Notes under the pieces: generated by a model
The model's input: only the letters and a program-made list of their open reading frames with translations
The model's database searches: none
Told to the model about the DNA's origin: nothing
Assembly (NCBI GenBank): GCA_010909165.1
Contig: MU008177.1
Location: forward strand, 620,001-684,000
From: Anthoceros angustus
Lineage: Eukaryota > Streptophyta > Anthocerotopsida > Anthocerotales > Anthocerotaceae
DNA length: 64,000 nt
Direction: 5' to 3'
Shown here: positions 32,346 to 44,506 of the stretch, piece after piece
Layout of the letters: each line of letters begins with the position of its first letter
Position numbering within the stretch: the stretch's first letter is position 1
Position numbers and translations under genes: made by a program

Positions 32346-34463
32346 GCCTACTTTGCATTATTCCCTAGGTTCGAGTTTCGACCACCATTCCCCACAAACA
32401 TTGCTGGATGGAAAGTAGTAACTTTACTGCGTGACACCCTTTTTTTCGGAGCCGTTTTTTTCAATGCCTTCAAAACGGTGTTTTAGGGCCCATCAAAAAC
32501 CCCCTTTAGAGATTATTTGCAGAAAACCCCCTTCGAGATTATTCACCCCCTTCAAAAATTATCGTGTTTATTCAGGAGCTAATCTTCATTAAATCATCAG
32601 CTATCATCTCCTTTGTATTGAAGCATTGCATAAGGATGGTCCTCGAGGCAAGACAAGGGTGATTAGATTATAAGATAATCAGGTTTACAAAGAAGCATGA
32701 CAAAAAATGTGTATTTTAAAGAGTTTACATACAAACAGAGTTCAACAAGATTGCCGACTATAGGAGACTACCAACCTTTTGCAAGTTTGCTTGATTTTCA
32801 ATAGGTTGCCATATAAGGAAGGAGAAGATGATGGCTTTATGAAGTATGTGGATAAGCATGTTGCATCTGAGAATGTCACTTGCAAGCAGTTGTCCTAAAG
32901 CAACAACTAATTGCATTTGGGACGAACTTTATAAATCAACAACTAATGGCATTTGGGAGGAACAGCTAGAGCGATAGCTAATTGCATTTGATCAATGAAC
33001 CTGTATAGATTTCAATTTCTAATGTACTTTAGCGATTACTTTCTTTATGTTGATCACCTTTTCGTGCAAATTCTTCAACTTCTCCCCTACCTCGCAAAAA
33101 AAGCTACTTGGAGACCATAGCTTTTCTCTGGAGTCAGAAACTTTCTGCCGCGCCCATCTTCGGGGGACCCGATATTTTTTCCATTATGTTCATATACCTC
33201 ATAAAGCTTTACATTTTGCCCTGTAAATGCCAGTCCACGTAGTCCTTCTTTACTAGTAACCCTATAAACTCCTTCTGCATCCCTTTTCTTCATACAATAT
33301 TTATGCACTAGGGGACTTGTGTCCTGCTTTGAATGTAGAGTAGAATGTATTGGTGAACTCTTGTCACTTATGTCGGATTAATATTCATTTGGGCAGAAGC
33401 GTACAGGACTGTGGTGTACTTTGAATCGGCTTCCTACCAAGGACTTTAATGCAACGACTCTACATGAGACTTGGAGTAAGAAGATACTATCATTGGGGCA
33501 CATGCATATTTTCGGGTATGAGGTGTTTGCTCACATTGATAAAGCTTAAAGCGATGACTCCATATGAGACTTGGAGTAACAAGTTTTACCATCACGTCAT
33601 GGGTTAACGATCTCGCATATTTGCTATAATGACCGCAACAGCCTAACAGGATGTAGTGTTCCCCGTTTTGGAAAATCTCGGTGTCCAAAGTATGCCAAGA
33701 TGTGGTCCCAAATCGTTAGGAACACCACATTTGCAACAATGTTATTGAACAAAACCAAAACCTTTCAAAGGCATTCGGATTCAGATTGAGGCGTTTGCTA
33801 ACATGTTTGCTAATAAAGTTTCATATGTAAATATACTTTTAAAAATATTTTTATTTTGACCCATAGCAATTCCGAAAGGAGAGAAACTATGGACTTTTGT
33901 AGGTGTGTGGGGAGTGACTTATGACTATCATCTTACTTTTAAGCACCATTCATTTAACGCAAATGCTCGTCAAGCAAATACTGTCTACTGGGTCGGAGGC
34001 ACTGTTGGTGCTGGCTCTCGGTTCAACATGGGCAGCACTCCCTCCAACGTTAGGAGAACCCAAGAAGTGAGATTTAAAATTATATGATAAACGGAATCCG
34101 GTCTCATGGCGCGGTTGGCCACCGTTGGCTACTAATTTATGTGGCCCTTGCCTATGTCAAATCATAGGCCACACTTCAGAGACTAGGCCTAATAACATAC
34201 GAGATGGAGAAGGTTAGACTCCGTACCCACACTTTGTTTTCCGACCGGAGCATGGTTATAGAGACTGGCTGCTGATAATGTGACAGATTCCAACACGAAA
34301 CGACGGATTTCTATGGCTGCTCGATTCATTGTAGAGACGGAAGACACGATTTTGAAAGCGTGACGCTTCACAATCCAGTCCGGGACACGTGCATATGTAC
34401 ACTATGTACACACGCATGATCGGGGCACACTTTCTGTACAAGTAATCCAAGTGCCAATGCCTT
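32346..34463. other. No recognisable gene
   Basis: Moderately AT-rich. Short repeats of CTAATTGCATTTGGGA at about 32910-32990. Small frames (for example minus 33087-33308) lack family features, so none is listed. Confidence 0.4.
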
Positions 34464-35197
34464 CTAAGTTTCCGTCACCACCGGCCCAGCTGAGCGACTC
34501 GCCTCCCGACTTGCGGGTGCGCTCTCCGTCGGATGCTGTTCTTCGACGCGAGGTGCAGAGCCGACGTCTCCAGTATCTTTCCAGTCGATGCTGATGGGAC
34601 GCACCTCTGCCTTCTTCTCTTCTCTTTTTGGAACTTTAACAGCCAAGACTCCGTTCTCCATGTTGGCTTCCACCCGTCCTGTATCCACGTTGTCCGGGAG
34701 CCGGAAGCGGCGTAGGAATTGGCCGAAAGTGCGCTCCACATGATGCCACCTATCGTTCTCGCTCGTCTGCTCGCGTCCGCGCTGGCCAGAGATTTTTAGC
34801 ACGTTGCCATCCTCCACCTCCACCTTCACATCGTTTTTGCTCACGCCTTGGCAGATCCATTGCAGAGATCATGGAACTGGAGCGTCAGAAAATATTTGAC
34901 AAGCTTGGAGGTTTGAGAAGAGGGCAGGCGCTCGAGACAAATCCATCTTGTTGGAAAACCAGACAAATCAACCGACTGGAAACAAGATTGATTACCGGGA
35001 AGCTCGGCTCTGAAGATGTGAGACTCCGGAGTCTCTACCCAGTCTACTCGCGTGTTGGAAGCAGCAGATGCATCTCTCACGTAAGAGCGGGCAGGCGTGG
35101 TATCCAGCGTCCCCCAGTCGAAGGGATCAAAGAAACTCCCGAAGACATCGAACGGGTCTGGCCGACCAGGCCGACCGAACCACGATGAGAGAGCCAT
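34464..35197 (-). CDS. Small heat-shock protein (HSP20, alpha-crystallin domain)
   Basis: Two exons, 35197-34996 and 34846-34464, joined in phase (intron 149 bp); 194 residues. The N-terminus [20 protein letters not shown] and the following FDPFDW match the short arm of plant cytosolic class I small HSPs. The alpha-crystallin domain runs from [20 protein letters not shown] through [39 protein letters not shown] and [17 protein letters not shown] supplies the C-terminal IxI motif that docks dimers; it is followed by a longer than usual acidic/Ser-rich tail of about 35 residues. These ATP-independent chaperones hold unfolding proteins during heat stress. No organelle targeting signal is seen. 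No clear heat-shock element was found by eye upstream. Confidence 0.9.
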
Positions 35198-35559
35198 GAG
35201 AAAATGCTGCCTGTCGCAAACGTAAACCGTCTCCAAGAGAGGCTGAGCTTCGAGAGCTATGGCTATGTACCGTGGCGCGAGTGCCGTGGGGAGTTAAAGT
35301 AGTCGCGTAAACCACTTCACTCTCCAGCCGCGTTACCCTAAACTTCCGATGTTCTCTCCCATGCAGAGTTTATCCGGACAAGTGCCCTTGCAGTTGCAGG
35401 CGGCGACTGGTTGTTCGAGTCCAGACTGTACACATCTGGCACCTTCTACACACTACGTTCTTCGGTGAGCAAGATGATAATCGATTGATATTGTGTACAG
35501 GGTGTCACAAGGACGTGCCTGTACCAAGTTAAAAGAGAACAGAGCTGGCGGGCTCCTAT
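35198..35559. other. Spacer between small HSP start and UDP-sugar pyrophosphorylase end
   Basis: 362 bp between two minus-strand genes. It should hold the small HSP promoter; no other feature was found. Confidence 0.5.
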
Positions 35560-38500
35560 TCAATGGTCTACGAGATAGTCGCCAGGCTTATCAAACCTTA
35601 GAACACGCTGATCCAGTTTACGAAGACTGAAGCCCCGGATCCTGATATCTTCCGGGTAGTCCTCACTATTCCTGTCCACCGCCTCAAACGTCCATCCCGC
35701 GTTATTCACGGCGATGTTGGAAACTTGGACCTGAGTCAGCGCTGGAGATTAGGATCCCTGTCAGCAAGCAAGTATCAAATGACGAGGACAAACTGTGGTG
35801 AGCGTACCTTGGCTCCTGGCACAGCGTGGATCTCCAGAGCTCCATTGAGAGAGAGATTGTGGATAGAAATATCGTCACCATCCAGCACCAGAGTGGATGA
35901 TTGCGAGATGGTGCAGGAGCCAGTGACTTTCCTCTTCACATCTCGGAGTGTAAGAGCCCAAAACGGGCTCCACACAATGCGCGGCCACACTTCAACCTCT
36001 TGACCATTATAAGTGCCTGATATGGGATCCTCGATCTCAACACCGGCCTACAAGGACGACGGACACAGGAGTTCAGGACAGAGCTTCCAGAAGATCCAAC
36101 TCACAAAGGCAGGATCATTTACCTTCCGTAAAATAAGGCTGTTACACCGGTAGATTGCAAATTCACCTGAAGTTGCACTGTGACGAGGATTTCCTGGGGG
36201 TACCTGCCCAGCCCTCCTCTTGTTAAGATGAGGCTTCTAGCATATGCTACCGCTACGCATGAGAATTCTTCACGAGAGCTTTTACTAGGACACGAATACA
36301 GATACGTTCATACCTTGATTGCATCTTCAGCATTGTTCTTAACAGGGGCATAGGCAAGCCACACGTCCAGGACCTGGGGACGATGTCCACAGTGCTAGCG
36401 GGAGTCAGGGCACACAGGCCTTGAGAGATGCCAGTTTCATAGATGGAAAAATTGTAAACACTTACAGAAAAACCGACTCGGGCAGATGACGGTAAAGTCC
36501 TGGGGTAGTCTTGCATCATACATTCCAGCCTGGTGGAGGATTTGAAAGTTCTCTTACTGGCGTCTTTGTACCTGGTAGTTCCGGAGTCAGGCTTATTCTC
36601 CTCAGCAGACTCCATTCACAGCACACCAATTGCACCAAGATCAGCTTTAGACTATCACATTTCAACCCCCACAACACCACTGACAAATTCAGCACATTTA
36701 TACCCGGCTTCTATCTCAAGGCTAGACTCTGGAGGGCAAGAGTACCATCGACAAGATAAGACTCTCTCAGAACATCTTCAGGTGCTCAGGTCAAAGTGAA
36801 GAAATTTAAAGATCAACATGTAGACCAGAATCCACAATATGTCAGTTTTATGTCATCATGGCACCGTCTCTGACCACATGCAACATGGCAAAACAACCCC
36901 GGACGAGAGGTAAGACTATGGTAGATATGCACACTCTCTCTAGATATATAAGAACATGATACATGAGTTAGCAAGTGAGGTGCTCAGTTCAGCGGGAAAC
37001 TCTGCATGTGAATGATAGTTCACAATAAGTTCTGTTGAGCTTGATCTTAAATCTCGTCCCTGCTACCTCAAAGAATGAACCCATCACATGCTCATGGTGG
37101 CCATGCTCTTATAGCAAATGAAACTACTACAGAGGGAACACAGGACTACACATATCAATTACACCAGACAGGTGAGGTGCTCAGTTCAGCGGGAAACTCT
37201 GCATGCGAATAATTCAATATTCACAATAAGTTCTGTTGAGCTTGATCCTTTAATATCTCATCCCGGCTACCTCACACAGCTGTAACCACAGAGGGAACAC
37301 AGGCCTAGACGTATCAATTATACCAGGCAGGTGAGGTGCTCAGTTCAGCGGGAAACTCTGCATGCGAATAATTCAATATTCACAATAAGTTCTGTTGAGC
37401 TTGATATTTAAATTACTCGTCCCTGCTACCTCACCCGACTGTGACCATAGAATGACAGTACGACCAAAAACTATGCCTCCTATCAGGAAATGCTAAATAA
37501 TCGTTGGGATCACAAGAAGGCTTTGCCGCCCTCTCCCCAAGACAGACATGACGAGGAAAAGCAAGACTTTGAACAAGTCCAAACGATATCGCATCAGACC
37601 GTATCACTCCCAGGTGCCGACCTATCTCCCAGAAGCAAGGACCAAGACACGGCCTGGAGGAGAGCTTCAGTTGCAGCTTCTAGAAAAATATGCCTAGTTC
37701 AACTAGGTCCACCTGGACGAGTGGTGGTCGAAAATGGGAAGGACCTAAAAAGAACTTCACAACTTGCAGTCTTATTTAGGACAGCAAACCAGAAAATTGC
37801 AAGTCAAAACAAGCAATGAGGTGCTCAGTTCAGCGGGAAACTCTGCATGTGGATGATTTATCCACAATAAGTTCTGTTGAGCTTGATCATTTGAAAATCT
37901 CATCACCGCATCCTCAGTGCAGTAAAGAAACTGGAATATTCAAAGAGTGGAATGAGTTGGGGATGAAAACTGCTCTGGACACTCAAAAGAGCTCAAGGAA
38001 TAGGTTCAAGCACTTAGTTACAGCATCTAAGACAAGTTCTTAAGACAGGTTACACAAAGTTCAGAAGGTGCTCAAGTTGTCAAAGCTGCTCAGGTCCTGA
38101 GAGAGATCGGCATGTGAGTATTCACCATATGGTCTGAGCACAGGACATCACAGCAGCCATTTGGGAGGAGACCCGCTTGACAAGACAGGCGGACAACCCA
38201 TGCACGACAGAAAGTTGACCTAATAAAACAGACAATCTGACATTCAGAACACCTGAGCAGCCCATAGGACTGTGCTTGGACCATGAGGAAAAATAAAGAG
38301 ATTTACTTGGGGTTTACAAACTCGGCAATTTTCCCCTTTGTACGTGACAGCTCCTGGAGGTATGGCTCAAGTTTAATTACAAGCTGCAAGAAGAAACCCA
38401 AGCCAACTTAGACTCTAAGATAATCAGAGCTGTCCAACAGCCAGGTAGTAGGGGAGATTTGTACCTGATTGATATTACCAGGATATGGAGAAAATCCAGT

Positions 38501-40694
38501 CTCATCATTGACATCTCCATCTGGACTACCAGTGCTGCGGAGCAAAGGATCAAGTTGATTGTATTCCACGTTGATGACCATATGCTGTCCTGGCACAAGA
38601 CATTCAGGCGCCTGAGATAGGTTTGACAGCAGGCAAACAACATGACGCTATAGCAGCAGACCCCACCACCAACCCCACAATACTCTGCAGTACAGTCAAA
38701 GGCAGATGCCTGTACCAGTGGTACTAGTAAGTCGCGTAATGCCACCAATTGGCTCCTTTGCTTTCCGCAAAACACACAGAGAGTTCACGTCTAAATCTTG
38801 CACATGGCTCACCCCTAAGGATGCTGGAATAGCCTGAGGAATAATGCAGAACACTTAGATCCATGCAACTAGCACACTACTCCACAATTGAGGAAAATCA
38901 ACGGACATAAAGAATCCACTACCTTAAAGAGAAGCCCGTTGGTATCTTGGAAAAACAAAACCCACTTACAGCCAGAAGCCTGCCTGTTGCCACCTCAACA
39001 AAATTCGCACTGACAGAGCATAAGAACACGGCACTGGATCACCAGAACTCAAGTGTGCTTCTCTCCGCCCTCCACTGGTGCCTGGTTTAGCCTTGGCAGG
39101 ATACTGACCATTTTGGTAGTAGCCCACTTGAATGGAGCACAGCATGTACATCTCCATGACCATGCGGCTTAGTCTTGTAGCACAGGAATCACATGATGTT
39201 CAGATTAACAATAAATACTGACAACAAAAGAATTGTGGCAGTCAGTGTAGAAGGCGTGTTGCACCTGAATGAGAAAGGGATCATGAGGATCTAAGACGAT
39301 TGTGCCGTTGTTGTCACCTAGGCATGCAACTTTTTCCTGAAAAACGACTAATTCCATGAGACATGCAAGCGCTTGGAACCAACTACACAGCTATCTGCAA
39401 GCTTTGCAAAGGACATGGTCGAACCTGCTTCAGCAAGTGAATTTGAGCTGGATCCATGCCAAAATGATTATTTGTTCGCAGCAATTCTTGAGTGCGTCCA
39501 TGGGTGTCATCAGATGTCATGATAACAAGAGGAATCTTCTTCCTGTCTTTTCCTGCACTCGATACAGACCGCTCAGTGCTTACGTCACCAGGGGCAGTCA
39601 ACATTAGCATTACATTCAAGTACAACGAAGGACGCTACCATGAATTGAGTTTCCACAACAGCTCGTGACAGACTTCAGACCGAGCCAGAAATCCATTCAG
39701 AACAGACAGGCCGACAGTCTTCCAAACACCCTACGAGCAAAGGACAAACCGTGATTCACTCTGCTGCTCGCTTCCTGTAGCGCCAGAATGCTGTCAATGT
39801 ACAACTGCAAAAAGCAAGTCCCAGTCGTAATCTGCGAAGGGAGCGCTACCTGCAAGGTCAAATGACAAACTTAGACTTCAAGTCCGCAGCTTCACCCGCC
39901 AACCAACGGCGCGATCACATATACCACACCGAATTACTTTAATTCCGCCGTATCCCAGCCGCTCTCCAAGCCCGCCGGCAACAAGAACAAACACAGCATG
40001 GGCCACCTCGGAGATCCCCGCGTCCTCGTACCGCATATATTCCTCATCTCCGTACACAAGACGCTCTCCCGTGGGTACCTGCACCGAACCCGCAGCCGCA
40101 CCAGTGAGTCCAGACTTCACACCCACCCCCGAGCTACGAGGAAGTTACACAAGAGCATGCACGCCCTCAAACTCTTACCGACGGTGTGAACCCATCAAAG
40201 GGATTCTTCCCCGCTCTGGAATCATCGAGAAGACGCCTGGCATTGCGGATATACGAACCCAGCCCACCAGGATAATTTGCATCCAACTTCTCCACCTGGC
40301 ACCACGCCCCAACTCAGCAACAACGTCCCCTAATCTCGCATCTCCAACCTCCAACAGTCCAGAGAAAGCCAGCCACCTCACCTGCCTGAAGAACTTGAGC
40401 TTCTCCCCATCAGCAACGCCGGGCCCAGGCCAACCAGAAAAAAGATGACCTTGCCGCTCCTCCACAAGCATGCGAGCCAGCCTTATCTGTCACCACCACC
40501 AGATCCCGTTTCCCAGAATCAGCCATCGACTCACCCAGGATGAATGCAGCCAGGACAGAAAAGCGCCGTAGGTTGAAGCTTCCACGCACCTGCGCGGAGG
40601 AAAGAAGGGCAAGATTCGGCCCCAGATCCGGCCCGGCCCAGTCCGCCAGCACGGCCTCCTGCGGGCGCCCGACGGCCGCTGCTGCGGCAGCCAT
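35560..40694 (-). CDS. USP: UDP-sugar pyrophosphorylase
   Basis: Seventeen exons in phase, 647 residues: 40694-40590, 40486-40382, 40295-40179, 40078-39938, 39849-39760, 39634-39425 (upper end least certain), 39336-39265, 39173-39109, 38983-38923, 38833-38716, 38589-38465, 38383-38307, 36571-36466, 36373-36314, 36203-36123, 36047-35808, 35730-35560. Key pieces: nucleotide-binding loop [84 protein letters not shown] and [14 protein letters not shown], all diagnostic for plant USP. The enzyme makes UDP-sugars from UTP and sugar 1-phosphates with broad specificity, in the cytosol. Exon 6 carries about 20 extra residues before KIPLVIM. The 1.7-kb intron 12 contains four snoRNA-like repeats. It shares a divergent promoter region with ABCF5. 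Confidence 0.9.
36978..37070 (-). ncRNA. C/D-box snoRNA-like unit 1 (snR38-like)
   Basis: On the minus (host sense) strand: terminal stem TGAGGT...ACCTCA, degenerate C box GGGACGA, guide stretch ATCAAGCTCAACAG, second guide CAGAGTTTCCCGCTGAA, D box CTGA just before the closing stem. 93 nt. The C box departs from RTGATGA. Confidence 0.6.
37173..37274 (-). ncRNA. C/D-box snoRNA-like unit 2 (snR38-like)
   Basis: Same architecture as the unit at 36978; C box reads GGGATGA, D box CTGA, stem TGAGGTAGC with GCACCTCA. 102 nt. The loop between the two guides (ATTGAATTATTCG) differs from unit 1. Confidence 0.65.
37332..37433 (-). ncRNA. C/D-box snoRNA-like unit 3 (snR38-like)
   Basis: Nearly identical to unit 2 in the guides and loop; C box GGGACGA. 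102 nt. It lies 57 bp beyond unit 2, and the spacer sequence is also shared (ACAGAGGGAACACAGG). Confidence 0.6.
37817..37916 (-). ncRNA. C/D-box snoRNA-like unit 4 with canonical C box
   Basis: The best-formed unit: stem TGAGGATGC with GCACCTCA, perfect C box GTGATGA, guide ATCAAGCTCAACAG, guide CAGAGTTTCCCGCTGAA, D box CTGA. The reverse complement of the first guide, CTGTTGAGCTTGA, matches a conserved stretch of plant and yeast large-subunit rRNA that is the target zone of the snR38 family (recalled, not searched). It is the first unit in the direction of transcription. Confidence 0.75.
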
Positions 40695-41272
40695 ATTCCG
40701 CCTGTCTGTGCGAAACACGGCATATCGACTTCTGCGCGACCTACATTTATATATATCTACACAAGCTAGGGTTTACTACAGTAGCAGGGTTTACGTACCT
40801 ACATTTGGCGCCGTTTTACGATTACCTGCTCCGCACGACATGTTGCGCATAGGAGAATGCAAGGCCAATCGCGAACGTTCTCTGTGTCGGCCAATCTACG
40901 GCCTGTTCTGCAAGACGTGGATGTCCCTCTGACAGAAATGTGTGCGGGCGGATATCCAGGCCGCAACCGCAACGTCATTGTGCCTCCAATCCAAGCCGAG
41001 AATCAGGAGAGCACGAATTCGATCCGAGACGAGACAAACTGAGCAAAGCAAAGCAAAGGAAGGGAATGGAAGGGAAGGGTAGAGTCGGGAAGGGAAGGGA
41101 TGCAAGGCAAGGGAAGGGAATGGAAGCCACGTTTCGTTCAATCCTATGCTCAGAGATGGTGTAGGCGATTCACAGCAGGCATTGTGGAAGCTGAGCCCGG
41201 CTAAGCTGAGGAAGTCGGCAAAGCTAAGGAAAAGAAGCAAACAATTCTAGGCTTGGCGTGGTGTGGAACCCA
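40695..41272. promoter_or_regulatory. Divergent promoter region of USP and ABCF5
   Basis: 578 bp between two start codons facing away from each other. It includes a purine stretch of GGAAGGGAAT/GGGAAGGGAAG repeats at about 41055-41130 and TATATATA at about 40749-40756, which could serve the minus-strand gene. Regulation is inferred from layout only. Confidence 0.5.
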
Positions 41273-43350
41273 ATGCCTCTGCAGGTGCGGCTCCCGCTGG
41301 GAGGAGCGGGATTGGGGTCGAAGGAGCTCTGCGGGCGGGGCTGGGATGGAGCTGCATTGGTGCCGGCCTCATCCAGGCGGATGGCGGCCAGGGCGCAAGT
41401 GCTGTCGTTTGCGGATGCGGATTCCAGGGTGGAGAGCAGCTCGCGGAGGTGGGCCGTGCAGACGGAGGCTGGCACGGCGGGCTCCTCGCTGTTCCTGGAC
41501 GGGGATGGCGGGAATGGGAATGGGAGGCGGGGAGGAAGGGAGGAGCGGACGAGCGTGGGAGCGGGGTGAAGCTGGAGCATGTGAGCAAGGCGTATAAGGG
41601 GGCTATGGTGCTCAAGGACGTGAGCTGGGAGGTGAAGAAAGGGGAGAGGGTGGGGCTGGTGGGGGTGAACGGGGCGGGCAAGACGACGCAGCTCAGGATC
41701 ATCGCGGGCCAGGAGGAGGCGGACGGGGGGGACGTGATCAAGGTGAGGGAGGACATGCGGATCGCCTTCCTCACGCAGGAGTTCGAGGTGGTGGCAAGCA
41801 GGACGGTGAGGGAGGAGTTTCTGCATGCGTTCCAGCAGGAAATGCAGATTTCAGAGAGGATGGAGGAAGTGCAGCGGAGCCTGGAGGCGGCCACGGAGGA
41901 CATGGAGCTCATGGGGAGGCTGCTGGACGAGCTGGACCGGCTGCAGAAGATGGCGGAGGCGGCGGATGTGTACGAGGTGGATGTGAAGATCAACAAGATG
42001 ATGCCGGAGCTGGGGTTTGCGGCGGAGGACGGGGATAGGTTGGTGGCGTCGTTTAGTGGCGGGTGGCAGATGAGGATGTCGTTGGGGAAGATTTTGCTGC
42101 AGGATCCGGATTTGTTGCTGCTGGACGAGCCGACGAATCACCTGGATTTGGACACGATAGAGTGGCTGGAGGGGTATTTGAAGGGGTTGGATGTGCCCAT
42201 GGTGATTGTTTCGCATGACAGGGCGTTTTTGGATCAGTTGTGTACCAAGATTGTGGAGACGGATCTCGGGGTGGCTCAGACTTTTGAGGGGAATTACAGC
42301 GCGTATGTGGCGGCCAAAGCTGCGTGGGTGGAGACGCAGAGGATGGCCTGGGAGAAGCAGCAGAGGGAGATTTCCAGGGCGGAGGATTTGATACAGCGGC
42401 TGTCGGGGGGAGCGAACACTGGGCGTGCTGCGTCTGCGGAGAAGCAGCTGGAGAAGATGCTGCAGGAAGGGCAGGCTGTGGAGAAGCCCTTCGAGCGGAA
42501 GCAGTTCAAGTTCAGGTTTCCGGATTTGGGGCGGAGTGGGAGGACTGTGGTGCAGATTAGCAATATGGCGTTTGAGTATGATGGGAATGTGTTGTTTGAT
42601 AACGCTAATCTTCTGATCGAGAGGGGGGAGAAGCTGGCCATCATCGGGCCTAATGGGTGCGGGAAGAGCACCTTGTTGAGGATTATCATGGGGTATGAGC
42701 AGCCCACGCTTGGGGAGATCACCATGGGGCAGCATCGGATTGTTCCTAATTATTTCGAGCAGAATCAGGCGGAGGCTTTGGATTTGGAGAAGACGGTGCT
42801 GCAGGTGGTTGAGGAGGCGGCTGAAGACTGGAGCCTCAACGACATCAAGGGGCTCCTGGGTCGATGTAACTTCAAGGCTGACATGACTCACAGAAAGGTG
42901 GCCTTTCTGAGTGGGGGGGAGAAGGCTCGGTTGGCCTTTTGTAAGTTCATGGTGACGCCCTCCACTCTGCTGGTCTTGGACGAGCCCACGAATCATCTCG
43001 ACATCCCTTCCAAGGAGATGTTGGAGGAAGCTTTGAGGGACTACCCGGGTACCGTGATCGCTGTATCCCATGACCGATACTTTCTCCGCCAAATCGTGAC
43101 TCGAGTTGTTGAGGTGAAGAACAAACGATTGGAGGATTATGCTGGCGATTACAACTACTACTTGGCTCAGAACCTGGAAGCCAGGAGGAAGGAGCTGGAG
43201 CGAGAGGCTGAGTTCGAGGCCAATGCTCCGACAGTGAAAGCCAAATCTAAAATGACCAAGGCTGAAAAGGAGCTTCAGAAGAAACAGAAGGCCCAGACGT
43301 TTCAGCAAAAGAACCAAAAGAAAACCTTCAACAACAAGAGGTGGAATTGA
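41273..43350 (+). CDS. ABCF5: ABCF5-type ABC protein (GCN/EF-3-like), apparent 1-nt frame break near 41570
   Basis: Soluble twin-ABC ATPase without membrane spans. Domain 1: LVGVNGAGKTTQLRI (Walker A), LVASFSGGWQMRMSLGKILL (signature), LLLLDEPTNHLDLDTIEWLE (Walker B). Domain 2: IIGPNGCGKSTLLRIIMG, FLSGGEKARLAFCKFMV, LLVLDEPTNHLDIPSKEMLE. Between them the ABCF linker; the end ...KTFNNKRWN matches plant ABCF5. The frame holding both domains has no ATG upstream of them. The only good start, ATG 41273 (MPLQVRLPLGGAGLGSKELC), lies one frame away and gives a transit-peptide-like N-terminus running to TSVGAG at 41569, where the ABC frame continues as GVKLEHVSKAYKG. One more G in the GGGG run would join them. 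ABCF proteins act on the ribosome; plastid location is inferred. Confidence 0.85.
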
Positions 43351-43506
43351 TTAGCCTGAGAATAGCCCGTTCCCCTGGCAACGATACATCAGACACATGT
43401 ACAGTGATTTTTGTGTACGCTAATGAAAAAGATTAGGCCTTCCATCTCTACTCTTAGTGAGCTATGCAACATTTATAGATACCCGCCACAGGGAGATAGC
43501 TCAAGA

Positions 43507-44506
43507 CTACTTAGGGAAGCTGATATGCTGGAGCCCAAACACCACGCTCGTGACAAGAAGCCCAAGGAGTCCGAAAAAGTTCCACATTCCCTTCATCCTG
43601 TTCTTGGGGTCGCCAGTGTAGTATCTGTTCACACCCCGACATCGTTAGGACCAACCGAGGAGAGAAAGCCGGCAAACAAGCACGATGGCGCGGTGTGGAG
43701 AAGTACCCAAGGGAGTAGACAACTCGACCCGCCACCCAAACCAAGCCGCAGCTGCAGACAAGTCACAGCAGCGTCAGTGAACAAGCCGCGAAAGAGCTGC
43801 AACTACCCCACCTTGTGTGCAGTGCCGAGTACTCACATGGAAGCAGTGATGGGATACCCGATGCCTGCAACAAGCAGGAGCACTAGGAAGGAAGGGAAGT
43901 TCTCCAACGTGTTCTGGTGAGCACGTTGGTAGCAGTTGAAGACGGAGGGCTCAGCGTCTTCGTACATCTGTCAGCACCATTGCAGGCTTCAGTCCCTCTA
44001 CCACATACCTCACTGACTCACCCACTTTGGCAGACACCTTGCTGGGCCTCGCATACCTTAGGGTACAGCACCTTGTACACTCTCCTCTGCCTCCCAACCT
44101 GCCCTCATCACCCACATCACCCACCCTCCATGAGTCACAAGACCCACAAGACCCAACCATTCCGCATGGCCATCCCAGCAACCCACAACTCCAGTCCCAC
44201 CTGAATAGCCTGCCACTGCGTGAGCACCGTCCCCGCCACGATGGTGAGCACCACGAATCCGAAGTTCTCCGGCAGCGCGAGAGCCGCCATGGCCGCCTTC
44301 CTCTGCAGCTTCCTGCCCTCCACTCGGCCCCTTGCAGCTCTCAGTGTGGGTCCCAGAAAGGCTGAACGAAGCGCGCGCAGCTCTCCCTTCCGTGCCGGCT
44401 CAGGATACAGTTTCCCGCTTGCAGCCCGGATGTCTAAATGCCCGCTCAGGGACCTCGAGAGAGAGGAGGACGCAAGCGCGGAGGAAGCGAGGACGAAGGA
44501 ACCCAT
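43507..44506 (-). CDS. MGST3: MAPEG-family protein, microsomal glutathione S-transferase 3-like
   Basis: Five exons in phase: 44506-44201, 44098-44057, 43967-43837, 43751-43707, 43624-43507; 213 residues. The core [20 protein letters not shown], then [34 protein letters not shown] and [20 protein letters not shown] matches MGST3; [13 protein letters not shown] is the family hallmark that binds glutathione. Four membrane spans are visible. MGST3 enzymes conjugate glutathione and reduce lipid peroxides in membranes. The first ~75 residues ([20 protein letters not shown]...) are an Arg/Ser/Ala-rich extension absent from the usual ~145-residue proteins and looking like a plastid or mitochondrial targeting peptide. 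The end lies 157 bp from the ABCF5 stop, convergent. Confidence 0.88.

Noticed and set aside
31878-32486. Long overlapping open frames on both strands
   Set aside because: All frames are open because the block is extremely GC-rich and palindromic; none has domain-like sequence.
35198-35330. Heat-shock element upstream of the small HSP
   Set aside because: Only isolated TTC/GAA triplets; no run of three alternating nGAAn blocks could be found by eye.
36970-37920. Reading the intron repeats as an ordinary satellite
   Set aside because: The four units share a terminal stem, C and D boxes and two uninterrupted guide stretches on the host strand, which a satellite would not need.
41851-43317. 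Minus-strand frame of 488 codons
   Set aside because: Antisense of the ABCF5 coding region, whose ATPase motifs on the plus strand are unmistakable.
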